A DNA stretch of 64,000 bases, from contig JAIOKI010000015.1 in NCBI GenBank assembly GCA_028335825.1, positions 248,001-312,000 on the forward strand, read 5' to 3'. How positions within the stretch are numbered: position 1 is the stretch's first letter; the number at the start of each line of letters is the position of its first letter. The notes under the pieces were generated by a model. It worked only from the letters and a program-made list of their open reading frames with translations, had not been told where the DNA came from and searched no databases. The position numbers and the translations under genes were made by a program. The stretch comes from Nosema muscidifuracis (lineage: Eukaryota; Microsporidia; Nosematidae). Below are positions 10,475-19,206 of this stretch, piece after piece.

Positions 10475-11743
10475 ATGAATAATTCTATGCATGAACATGA
10501 TTATAAAAAGATGCTCAGATTTATGAAGAAATCTTTACCTTCATTTATTAAAGAAGTATCACATATAAGCAAACCATTCATTGATAATATAGATTTCTTA
10601 ATAGTAAATTTCCCTTACTTTAAGGATATAAATATGGTATCAGAATATTTCATGACAGAAAATTCAGATTTTAATCGTGTATTCACAGCTAAATTTCATA
10701 ATTTTGCTCAGATTTTATTTTATGATCCTTCTCTTGAAATTAAAGATGATATTTATGATACAATTAGCATGAACAAGTTTAAATTATGGGAGGGTATTTT
10801 AGGAAGAAGTGGTAGGGATAAATTAAGAAGATCATGGGTACGTAAAATTAATCAAGTAATTGATGATGAAATATTTACACTAAATGATAAAGAAATTGTT
10901 TATACTTTATTTTTTAAGATAGTTAATTTTCATTATAATAAGATGAAGAAGATTATTCTTAATAATATTGATATGAGAAGAGTACTTGATAATATTCATT
11001 TAGATGATATATTTTTAAGAAATATTCTTGATATTAAATATTGTAATATGTTAAGTGGTTTAGAAGGAGTAGTAGATATTTTTATGAAATATAAGAAATA
11101 TGATTTATTAGAAATTTATATTAATAATTTAGAAGATGAAGAAGAAATATTTAGTTATAATTTTATTATGAAAATTACTTATCTTTTTCTTTGTAGTAAT
11201 GATTATTTAGAATATAAAACTTTATATAATATATTAATTAATTTAAAAATAAGAATACCTGTATATTTAGATTTAATATTAAGAAGAGAAGAATATATTT
11301 TTAATAATGAATTTTTATGTAGTATTCCTAAATATTATTTATATATTTCATTATTGAGTCATAATGAGTCAGAAGAAGAATTAATAGAATATACTTTAAT
11401 AGATTTATTTTATAAAAATAGAGATAATTCATTTTTATTAAGTAATATTTATGAATATATTAAGAATAATAATTTAATAGAAAAATATAAAGATAAATCT
11501 TTAAATAATTATTATAATGGATTTAGTAATAAATTAAGATCTAAACCTAAAGTAGATAGTTTATATTCTTATTGTACTAAAATGTTAAATAAGAGTAAAT
11601 TAGAAGATATTAATTATAAAGAAATTAATAAGATTAATGAATATTTAGATGAATGTTATGATGACTCATTTGTAAGATATATTTGTAAATTAATAATAGA
11701 TGAAGTACCTGTACTTAATATATTTGAGAGAGAAGATACATAA
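10475..11743 (+). CDS. Helical hypothetical protein
   Basis: This 422-residue protein is not recognised. The first 150 residues contain the best-conserved-looking part (SKPFIDNIDFLIVNFPYF, then LWEGILGRSGRDKLRRSWVR); the rest is repetitive in composition (Ile, Tyr, Asn, Leu) and predicted helical. There is no signal peptide, membrane segment or catalytic motif. The start at 10475 follows a CCC block (tttcccataaATG); a second Met lies four codons further on. It is the first of a run of same-strand genes extending to the E1-like gene near 17,000. Confidence 0.75.
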   Translation: MNNSMHEHDYKKMLRFMKKSLPSFIKEVSHISKPFIDNIDFLIVNFPYFKDINMVSEYFMTENSDFNRVFTAKFHNFAQILFYDPSLEIKDDIYDTISMNKFKLWEGILGRSGRDKLRRSWVRKINQVIDDEIFTLNDKEIVYTLFFKIVNFHYNKMKKIILNNIDMRRVLDNIHLDDIFLRNILDIKYCNMLSGLEGVVDIFMKYKKYDLLEIYINNLEDEEEIFSYNFIMKITYLFLCSNDYLEYKTLYNILINLKIRIPVYLDLILRREEYIFNNEFLCSIPKYYLYISLLSHNESEEELIEYTLIDLFYKNRDNSFLLSNIYEYIKNNNLIEKYKDKSLNNYYNGFSNKLRSKPKVDSLYSYCTKMLNKSKLEDINYKEINKINEYLDECYDDSFVRYICKLIIDEVPVLNIFEREDT

Positions 11744-11999
11744 AAAAATTGTATTATAAGAGATATTGAAAATAATTAGTTTTTATTCATAAGAGTATCA
11801 TTTTATCATATTTATCAATAATTGATATGTCATCAATCTTAATATGTCATTCCTTTCATCAATTTCTTTTTCATATTTAATATGTCATTCCTTTATCATA
11901 TTTATCAATATTTCTTCATACCCTTCATCAATCTAAAATAATATCTTTCATGATTAATAAATAAGGAATATTTTATTTTCTTATTTATTCACCCTTATA

Positions 12000-12506
12000 A
12001 TGATAAAGATTATAGAAGATCTCATTTATCTTTTCATATCACAAAAGATAAACAAGGATGTATTAATAAAGATACTCACTATATATAAAATATCTCATAA
12101 AGATTTTAATAAACAAGTACTAGATAAAATTAAAGAAAAAGAAACTAGACCTATATTTAATATTAATACATTATTAGATGATACATTTCTTAAAGAACTT
12201 AAGAAAATAGATACTAAATCAGTAGATATTCCTAAATATGATTTAGATAATTTATATAAATCTAATAAGTTTATTAAATACAAAATGTTAAAAAGATTTC
12301 TTACAGTAGAAGAAATTAGGATTAAGATTGATCAGTATCTTAAATGTATGAATGTAGAAGGAAGATGTGATAGAGAAACTTCAGAATATTTATGTAAAGG
12401 ATTAGAGATGTATATTAAAAATTTAGTAGATAAGTGTGATACAGTAGATGTAAAGAATATTAAGAAGAAGATGGGAAAAGATAAAAATATTCTTAATATT
12501 TATTAG
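12000..12506 (+). CDS. Putative SAGA subunit Hfi1/Ada1-like
   Basis: This is a 168-residue protein. Residues 5-45 (DLIYLFISQKINKDVLIKIL) resemble the N-terminal region of Ada1/TADA1, where a helix of the type LKLWFKQKISKEEFD opens the protein. Residues 100-145 (LTVEEIRIKIDQYLKCMNVE, then SEYLCKGLEMYIKNLVDKC) follow the LP-L--R-----GL----LL--LD-YLK-LI--C pattern of the Hfi1 histone-fold region. In other eukaryotes Hfi1 pairs with Taf12 inside the SAGA histone acetyltransferase. Both ends fit and the middle is trimmed, but the match is by eye and could mislead. A CCC block (acccttataATG) supports the start. Confidence 0.5.
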   Translation: MIKIIEDLIYLFISQKINKDVLIKILTIYKISHKDFNKQVLDKIKEKETRPIFNINTLLDDTFLKELKKIDTKSVDIPKYDLDNLYKSNKFIKYKMLKRFLTVEEIRIKIDQYLKCMNVEGRCDRETSEYLCKGLEMYIKNLVDKCDTVDVKNIKKKMGKDKNILNIY

Positions 12507-12742
12507 CTGTAAGTATATTTAAATAAGGTAAGTGTATCTAAGTATTTTATTTAAGTATTTTATTTAAGTGTATTTAAGTATATGTGTAGAAGGTAAGTAT
12601 ATTTAGATAAGGTAAGATAATACATAAATGTAATACAGTATAATACAATACATAAATATAATAAGATAATACATAAATACAATATATCTCTATTTAATAT
12701 AATTATATAAGATATCTCTATTTAATATATTTTACCCTTATT

Positions 12743-13246
12743 ATGATAATACAAGATATTATAGAAATGTGTAAAAAAGCTGGTTGTAATCAAAAGACTG
12801 TACAATATTCTGTTTATCTATATAAATTATATTTAATTACTTATCCTAATAATAATTATAAGATAAATGATTTGATTTCTTCTTCTATATCTTTAGGATG
12901 TAAAATATCTGATTATATAATAGAAATATCCACTTCTAATAATAAAATAGAATTAGAGATGTGTATATCTTTAGATTTTGATTTTAATATAAAAGATATT
13001 TATAAAAGAGTAGAATATTTTATAAATAAGTATAATATAAAGAAGAATATTTCAAAATATATTTGGATATTTATTAATGATAGTGTATATTTACCTTTAA
13101 ATAGAGAAAGAGAAGAAGATATTTTAATAATAGGATGTATTCATTTAGCTTATATGATAAATAAAGAAGAACAGAATATCTTAAATGTGAGTATAGAAAG
13201 TGAAGAAGTGATGAATGAATTACTTAGTCTTTATGAGAATAATTAA
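12743..13246 (+). CDS. Cyclin-box protein of the transcriptional (C/K/L) type
   Basis: This 167-residue protein is reduced to little more than the cyclin fold. IELEMCISLDFDFNIKDIYK (about residues 70-90) is the usual end of the first box (E--IL-sLdF-L----PY). FINDSVYLPLNREREEDILI (about 113-132) matches the NDS-----L-----IA-ACI segment of cyclin C and cyclin K. The tail EVMNELLSLYENN resembles their last helix. Such cyclins activate CDKs that phosphorylate the RNA polymerase II tail or belong to the Mediator kinase module. The normal family length is 250 or more, so this is a trimmed version. CCC lies just upstream (acccttattATG). Confidence 0.7.
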   Translation: MIIQDIIEMCKKAGCNQKTVQYSVYLYKLYLITYPNNNYKINDLISSSISLGCKISDYIIEISTSNNKIELEMCISLDFDFNIKDIYKRVEYFINKYNIKKNISKYIWIFINDSVYLPLNREREEDILIIGCIHLAYMINKEEQNILNVSIESEEVMNELLSLYENN

Positions 13247-13484
13247 AATAAAATTTTATATAATATAGTATAAATATTATATTAAAATATAGTATAATAT
13301 AATTTTTATAATATAGTATAAATATAATTAGAGTATTAAAATATTATTAGAGTATAATTTGATTATATTAAAATATTATTATTGTATAATCATTATATTA
13401 AAATAGTTTAATAAATTATAATATAGTATAATAAAATAAAATAGTATAATTCAATTATATTAAAATCATATTAGAATTATATTA

Positions 13485-14135
13485 ATGTATATTTATTATA
13501 AAATAATAGATCCTTATTTATTATACACTCCTCCTACTAAATATTTTATACAAAATATTATCAGATCTAATTATAAATATCTTACTCTTATAAATCCTAT
13601 ACATAAAAAGATAATAAATCCTAATATATATTACATAAATAAATATACTAAGAAAATAAAGAAGATATTTATAAAGAAATATTATAAATATATATCGAAT
13701 ATTAAATATTTTATATATAAAGATAGAGATTTAGAAATAATTAAGTATAAAGATATTCCTAAATTTTCTACTAGATTGTATAATAAAATGACTACACAGG
13801 ATTATTTTTATTGTATGAAGATACAAGAAAAAGTAGAAATATATTTAGTGGATGAAGAAAGATTTTTAAATGAAAAATATATTTTTAAAATAATTCCTTA
13901 TTTTAAATATAATACAATAGATAAATATTCTATAAAAATACTTACTCTTATAAATTCAAATAAATCTTCTTCATTGATAGATGAAGAAATAAAAAGCTGT
14001 ATATTTAATTTTTATAATATACAAGGATATGAAGAATTATATCTTAATCTTAAGAATAAATATAATGTAGTAGAAGTAGAGGAAGAAAATAATATTCTGT
14101 ATATTATCAATGGAGTAGTACATTATAAAGAATAA
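13485..14135 (+). CDS. Hypothetical protein
   Basis: This is a 216-residue protein of unknown function. The N-terminal 75 residues are Tyr/Ile/Lys-rich and basic. The middle (DIPKFSTRLYNKMTTQDYFY) and the end (EEENNILYIINGVVHYKE) look like an ordinary alpha/beta fold. There is no CCC block before the ATG; the upstream 240 bases are a mesh of aaaatat-type repeats. It shows no signal or transmembrane segment. It lies in line with the neighbouring same-strand genes, and its length and clean frame argue for a real gene. Confidence 0.65.
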   Translation: MYIYYKIIDPYLLYTPPTKYFIQNIIRSNYKYLTLINPIHKKIINPNIYYINKYTKKIKKIFIKKYYKYISNIKYFIYKDRDLEIIKYKDIPKFSTRLYNKMTTQDYFYCMKIQEKVEIYLVDEERFLNEKYIFKIIPYFKYNTIDKYSIKILTLINSNKSSSLIDEEIKSCIFNFYNIQGYEELYLNLKNKYNVVEVEEENNILYIINGVVHYKE

Positions 14136-14346
14136 TTTATATATTTATATCTATTTTAATTGTATTTTAATTGTATTCTAGTTGTATTTAAATTAACTAA
14201 TTATATTTATATCTATTATATTTATATCTATTTATATTTAACCTATCATATTTATATTATAATCAACTATCTATTTATATTTATAGAATGATTCCCTTCA
14301 ATAGATTCATTAATTATTTATTATATTATTTTATTTACCCACAAGA

Positions 14347-15972
14347 ATGAAAAAGTCTGTTGGTCTCTTAGTTACTTTATCTATAGCTACTGTTATCACA
14401 TACTTTGTAATAAAGAAGATCTATAAAAAAGATAAATCAGATTATAAAACTCTTAAGAAAGAAGGAGACAAGTACTATGATAAGAAAGAATATTCTCTTT
14501 GTATATTGTATTATACTAAGTGTATACATATGATTAATGATAATATAGATATACTTAATAGAATAAGTTATTGTTATATTAAATTAAAGAAATATGAAGA
14601 TGCTTTGACTTTTCTTAATAAATCACTGAATATTTCTCTTAAAGATAACCTGGATGCTCTTAAATGGAGATATGAGTGTTATAGACAATGTAATAAAAAT
14701 AGGGAATATCTTAAAGACTTATTACTGTATGAAGCTATTATTAGAGATGATAAATTAAAGAAGAAGAGTGAAGATATCATAAAGAATATTTGTGAGGAGG
14801 AGACATGTATATTTATAAAAAAAGAAGGGATTAATATCAATAAAGAAGAAGTATTAAGAGGATTAATTAGTATAAAAGGAATAGATGAAATATTTGATGA
14901 AATCATAGCTGATGAAAAAGCTGATGAGGAGGATGAAAGTTTAAAAAGTAAGGTTAATGAAAGAAAAGCTGATGAGGAGAATGAAAGAATAGCTGATGAG
15001 GAGGATGTAAATATAACTGATGAGGTTAATAAGAATAATATAGCTGATGAGATTAATAAGAATAATATAGCTGATGAGGAGAATGAAAATATAACTGATG
15101 AAAGAATAACAAGTAAGATTAATGAAAATACAAATGATGAAGAGAATTCAAATGTATCTCAAAGTAGTGCATCTTATAAGAAATCTAAATTAAAAAAAAA
15201 GAAAAAATCTTCAAATTATAAAGAAGATATCAAACTTCTTCTAAAGGCTATAATTTTAGTACATAAAGGTAAGAAAGATTTATCTTTAGAAATTTTAAAA
15301 GATTCTTCTTACAAATACAATGTATTATTCTCAGAATATTTAAAATCATTCTCTTCTTCTTATACTATCTCTAAATCTATACCAGATGATGATATTACTA
15401 GTCTATACTTTTTAAGTAAGATATACTCTAATATGAAAAACAAGGAAGATTCTCTAAATTGTCTTAAGAAAATTATTAATTTTAATCTTCCTCTTTCACA
15501 AGTAGATTTCATTTATGCAGATATTATTTTACATTATATTTCTATAAAAGATTATAAAAAAGTTCAAGATATAATAGACAGTATAAAATATACTGATTCA
15601 CTTCTATTAGTAGTTCTTATAGGAGAATATTATCTTAAGAAGAAGGAATATGATAGAGTACAAGATATATTAGATAAGGAAAAATTAAATGATCCTAAAA
15701 TGCTTCTGTTCATTTCTTTGTATTATCTTACTATAAATAATAAAGATACATCTATAGAAATATTAAAGAAAAGTTTAAAAGAATATCCTTCTTTTTATAA
15801 GTCTTATCTTTATTTAGGAAATCTTCTTATTAATGATGATATGGAAGGAAGTAAAGATTTATTTGAAAAATCTCTTGAGTATTGTACATGTTACGAGGAA
15901 GTTTATGTAAGTAAACAAGCTTTATTACTTATAGAAGTACATGAATATATTAGTCATTATGGGAATAAATAA
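14347..15972 (+). CDS. TOM70: Tom70-like membrane-anchored TPR import receptor
   Basis: This 541-residue protein has an N-terminal anchor (residues 5-23, VGLLVTLSIATVITYFVIKK). Tetratricopeptide repeats begin at about residue 34 (EGDKYYDKKEYSLCILYYTK) and more TPR-like helices fill the C-terminal half. This is the layout of Tom70, the outer-membrane receptor that binds Hsp70/Hsp90-delivered precursors. In a microsporidian it would act on the mitosome. Residues about 195-270 are an acidic insert of imperfect ADEEN/NNIADE repeats followed by a lysine block, not part of the fold. CCC precedes the start (acccacaagaATG). With Sam50 elsewhere in the window it forms part of a reduced import apparatus. 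Confidence 0.75.
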   Translation: MKKSVGLLVTLSIATVITYFVIKKIYKKDKSDYKTLKKEGDKYYDKKEYSLCILYYTKCIHMINDNIDILNRISYCYIKLKKYEDALTFLNKSLNISLKDNLDALKWRYECYRQCNKNREYLKDLLLYEAIIRDDKLKKKSEDIIKNICEEETCIFIKKEGININKEEVLRGLISIKGIDEIFDEIIADEKADEEDESLKSKVNERKADEENERIADEEDVNITDEVNKNNIADEINKNNIADEENENITDERITSKINENTNDEENSNVSQSSASYKKSKLKKKKKSSNYKEDIKLLLKAIILVHKGKKDLSLEILKDSSYKYNVLFSEYLKSFSSSYTISKSIPDDDITSLYFLSKIYSNMKNKEDSLNCLKKIINFNLPLSQVDFIYADIILHYISIKDYKKVQDIIDSIKYTDSLLLVVLIGEYYLKKKEYDRVQDILDKEKLNDPKMLLFISLYYLTINNKDTSIEILKKSLKEYPSFYKSYLYLGNLLINDDMEGSKDLFEKSLEYCTCYEEVYVSKQALLLIEVHEYISHYGNK

Positions 15973-16354
15973 ATGTTATTTTAACTCTACATCTTTATGT
16001 ATGTGATTATTGATAGATTCTTTTAACTTATTTTTCTCTTTTATGTATGTGTTTATTGATGGATTTTTTTATGTATTTAATTATTATAAGTTTTTTTTAT
16101 GTATGTGATTATTAATAGAATATTTTAACTTATTTTTCTCTTTTATGTATGTGTTTATTGATGGATTTTTTTATGTATGTGATTGTTAATAGATTCTTTT
16201 AACTTATTTTTCTCTTTTATGTATGTGATTATTAATAGAATATTTTTATGTATATGTTTATTGATAGATTCTTTTAACTTTTTTTTAATAGATTCTTTTA
16301 ACTATTTTTCTCTTTTATGTATACATATTTAAGACCCCTTCTTAAAATATTCAT
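15973..16354. repeat. Spacer with imperfect minisatellite
   Basis: This spacer is made of repeated blocks of tttatgtatgtgattattgat, attcttttaactta and tttttctctt arranged in variable order between about 15990 and 16320. They form an irregular minisatellite. It ends in the CCCC block at 16334-16337, which marks the start of the E1-like gene. Confidence 0.7.
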
Positions 16355-17033
16355 ATGAAAATTTTATTAGCAGGTAAGTGATAATTTTTTTAATTTAGGT
16401 TGTGGTGGCACAGGAACTGAAATATTAAAACTACTAATTGATTTATACAAAGATATTACTGTAATAGACAATGATATTATAGAATTATCAAACCTTAACA
16501 GACTATTTCCATATACAGATAATGATATAGGAAAATATAAAAGTAAACAGATTTCTAAAGTATACAATGTAAACTACTTAGTACAAGATATTTTAACTCT
16601 TAGATCAGTAGATATAGACATATATGATCTAATAATAATATCAGTAGATAATATACAATGTAGGATGCATCTTAATTATATTTATAAGATGAGTAAGTGT
16701 AAAAGATTAATTGATTGTGGTGTACAGAAAAATATGGCACATGTGTTTAGTATAAGAAAAGGAGGATATTGTTTGTATTGTGTGAAGGAAGTATACGAAA
16801 TGAATGAAGAAGTTTTACAATGTAGTTTGAAAAGTACGAATACGAATGATAAGAAAAAAGAAATTCTTCCTTCTGTTTGTTATATAAATTCTATTTGTTC
16901 ATCTTTAGTCATTCATCTTATCTCTGAATCAGAATATAATTATTATGTATATAATAGCACAGAAGGGATTTATCTAAATAAGTTAAAATTAGAGAGAGAT
17001 GATTATTGTATTTTATGTAAAGAATTTAATTAA
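16355..17033 (+). CDS. E1-like activating enzyme (Uba3/Uba2 type), with intron
   Basis: The coding sequence is join(16355..16373, 16399..17033), 217 residues. Removing the 25-base intron gives an unbroken protein starting MKILLAGCGGTGTEILK, the nucleotide-binding P-loop (G7-C-G-G-T-G12) of ThiF/E1 enzymes. ITVIDNDIIELSNLNRLF (about residues 25-42) is the next E1 hallmark (D-D-I--SNLNRQ). Zinc-type cysteine pairs CLYC (131-134) and CILC (210-213) frame a candidate catalytic Cys148 (LQCSLKST). LPSVCYINSICSS (163-175) matches the I-P-V--N helix of Uba3. These enzymes adenylate Nedd8 or SUMO with a partner subunit. It is half the usual length. CCCC lies 17 bases before the ATG. Confidence 0.8.
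16374..16398 (+). other. Spliceosomal intron, 25 nt
   Basis: The intron begins gtaagtg and ends taatttag, a classical 5' site and a fused branch-point/3' site as in other microsporidian introns. It interrupts the Gly7 codon of the E1 P-loop, after the 19th coding base. Left in place it adds 25 bases (not a multiple of three) and a stop, so the gene is readable only when it is removed. Confidence 0.85.
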
Positions 17034-17313
17034 AAATGATATTTTGTTTTAATTTAATAATATTATTTTATAGTAATTTAATTAATAAATTAAATGCTTT
17101 TTGGTATATAAATTAAATACAATAATGTAAATTGAAATCATGGAAATTAATTTAAAAATCAATTGCTTTTTAATATATAAACTAAATATAATAATAATGT
17201 AAATTAAATAATGATTATAGATGACCCTTGAAATAAATTTTATAAATGCTTTTTGGTATATAAAAATTATAAATTATAATTAATATCATGGAAATTTAAT
17301 TAGATACTCCTCT
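17034..17313. repeat. Convergent spacer with three repeat copies
   Basis: Three copies of a block of about 60-90 bp containing aaatgctttttggtatata, then aatgtaaatt and often atcatggaaattta, lie at about 17090-17300. There is no open frame. The block separates the E1-like gene from convergent ELF1. Confidence 0.6.
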
Positions 17314-17559
17314 TCATTTATTATTACACTCATCTACCCACTCTGAATATATGTCTATAGGATTAGTAAGATTATTTGCATCACATCTAAATTGAGCCTC
17401 ACATACTGTACAAAAAGCATACCCCTTAGATTGATATCTAATAACCTTACACTGTACAACAGAATCTTGATTACATTTAGGACAAGCAAATCTCTTCTCT
17501 AATGGTTTAATATTTTTAGATTTCTTAACTTTAACTCTTCTGGCTTTCTTTCTTCCCAT
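17314..17559 (-). CDS. ELF1: Transcription elongation factor Elf1
   Basis: This 81-residue zinc-ribbon protein has a basic N-terminus (MGRKKARRVKVKKSK) followed by CPKC (26-29) and CTVC (50-53), the two halves of one C4 zinc site. The ending DIYSEWVDEC matches the D-Y--W-DEC motif of Elf1. Elf1 travels with RNA polymerase II and helps it through nucleosomes together with Spt4/5 and Spt6. Length and motifs are those of the full family member. CCC directly abuts the start codon on the minus strand. Confidence 0.95.
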   Translation of the reverse strand: MGRKKARRVKVKKSKNIKPLEKRFACPKCNQDSVVQCKVIRYQSKGYAFCTVCEAQFRCDANNLTNPIDIYSEWVDECNNK

Positions 17560-17794
17560 GGGTAATAAAAATAAATAAAATATTATCAGTAAATCTTTCT
17601 AATACAAGGGTGGAAATTTACAAGTATTTTTCATATATTTTCTTAAATATATTTTTATATTTCAAGTAATCCTTCATTTATTTTCTTAAATATTCTTTAT
17701 ATTTCCAAATAATTCTTCACATTTCCAAATACTTCTTCACATTTCCAAATAATTCTTTACATTTTCTTACATATTTTTTTATATTCCAACCCAC

Positions 17795-18391
17795 ATGTCA
17801 TACAGAGAAGACGGTAGAAAGATATCAGAAATACGAAGAATAAATATAAACCATTCATATCCTTATACTACTCTTATACAAGGTAATACTCATATTAAAG
17901 TAAATATAGATGGACCAAAAGAAGGTAATAAATTATATTTTAACTTATTCTATTCTAAAACAAGTAGACAAGAACAAGCTTCTGATAAAAGAATACATGA
18001 ATATGAAAATGAATTGTATAACATATTCAATCAAATCATCTTAACTGATAAACAAGTTGATATATCAGTAGAAATAGTACAAGAAGATGGAAGTATTCTT
18101 TCTTCTATAGTTAATTGTATAGCATTAAGTCTTTGTCATTCTAATGTATCTTTATGTGATTATCCATGTGGTATAACTTATTCTAATATTGGAGTAGATT
18201 TATCAGGTAGTGAAGAAGGAGGAAGAAATTGTGTAATAAGTGTGGTTTACTTGATAAATCTTGGTAAGATAGTATATTACAAAGCAATAGGAAAAATAAC
18301 AATGGAAAAGATTCAGTCTATAAATGAAATGGGAAAGGAAGGAATTCATGAGATTTACAAAAATATGAAGGAGTATCTTCTTAACGAATAA
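17795..18391 (+). CDS. RRP41: Exosome core subunit Rrp41 (RNase PH fold)
   Basis: This 198-residue protein starts with REDGRKISEIRRININ, equivalent to the RPDGR---E-R motif of Rrp41/Ski6. It continues with LIQGNTHIKVNIDGPKE (QGNT-V----GP-E) and VQEDGSILSSIVNCIALSL (Q-DG-----IN---LAL), in the family order. Rrp41 is one of six RNase PH-like subunits forming the ring of the RNA exosome, which degrades and trims RNA from the 3' end. It is somewhat shorter than the yeast protein (246). Rrp46 or Mtr3 are less likely because of the N-terminal DGR motif. CCC lies just upstream of the ATG. Confidence 0.85.
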   Translation: MSYREDGRKISEIRRININHSYPYTTLIQGNTHIKVNIDGPKEGNKLYFNLFYSKTSRQEQASDKRIHEYENELYNIFNQIILTDKQVDISVEIVQEDGSILSSIVNCIALSLCHSNVSLCDYPCGITYSNIGVDLSGSEEGGRNCVISVVYLINLGKIVYYKAIGKITMEKIQSINEMGKEGIHEIYKNMKEYLLNE

Positions 18392-18413
18392 TTCAATTTT
18401 TTTCTTAATTAAT

Positions 18414-19160
18414 TTAAGTTATTAATTTACAAATTATTGGTCTACCATGTGCACATATAAAAGGATATTTACATTTTTTGAGTTCATTAAATAAGTAACA
18501 AACAAAAGTATCTTCTAAAGGATCCCCAAACTTAATAGCATTTCTACAGGCTTTCATCTTCTTCTCATTTTCTGATTCAACAATATTTCTTCGTCTCTCA
18601 TACAGTATTCTTTCATGTAGACCATGTTGATCTACTAAATATATTTCATTTCTTGATTTAATTATAATAAATTCATTATTAAATGTTCCTATTAGATAAC
18701 AACACGTCAGATCTATGAAAATATGATCTCTTCTCCGTAAATATTTATGAAAATCTATTGTTGTATCATTACATTTCTGTATTATTTGATTGTTATAAAC
18801 AAAATATATAAAAGGATTGTCTATAAAAGGAATTCGTAATCTGAAGTATTCAGGATAAATATGTTTCATATCCCCTATCATAATAAATCCATACTTAAGA
18901 TTATGATTTCTAAAAGTCAAATCTGTTATTTCTAATACAGTTCTTTTTTTTATGCTGTATTTTATAAAAAGTTTTGAGTCTAAAAGTATTTCGTATATTT
19001 CTATATCAGAAGCATACATAATAAATGAGAAGAAAAGTTGGTTAATTATATTTTTATATTTCGATACTTTTATGGTACTTGATATTGTTAATCTTCTATT
19101 ATAAATTTCTATATTTGTATTTTCTTCTAAAATTGAAATAATTTTAATGAGATAATCCAT
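18414..19160 (-). CDS. MutL-type endonuclease domain (Mlh3/Pms-like), lacks ATPase domain
   Basis: This 248-residue protein carries the signature motifs of the MutL C-terminal nuclease. DQHGLHERILYE (177-188) fits the metal-binding DQHA--E----E motif with Gly for Ala, ACRNAIKFGD (204-213) is the ACR motif, and CAHGRP (236-241) is the zinc-binding C-HGR motif. The wording IKFGD and PFICAHGRP is closer to Mlh3 than to Pms1. The N-terminal GHKL ATPase, normally about 330 residues, is absent; residues 1-110 show at most faint resemblance to it. No CCC block precedes the ATG. Directly upstream on the same strand lies a decayed coding region, so the gene may be a remnant, or a genuinely shortened nuclease subunit pairing with Mlh1. 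Confidence 0.75.
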   Translation of the reverse strand: MDYLIKIISILEENTNIEIYNRRLTISSTIKVSKYKNIINQLFFSFIMYASDIEIYEILLDSKLFIKYSIKKRTVLEITDLTFRNHNLKYGFIMIGDMKHIYPEYFRLRIPFIDNPFIYFVYNNQIIQKCNDTTIDFHKYLRRRDHIFIDLTCCYLIGTFNNEFIIIKSRNEIYLVDQHGLHERILYERRRNIVESENEKKMKACRNAIKFGDPLEDTFVCYLFNELKKCKYPFICAHGRPIICKLIT

Positions 19161-19206
19161 TTATGCTAAAAACAAAAAAAAACTTTAATTTATAATTTAA
19201 AATATT

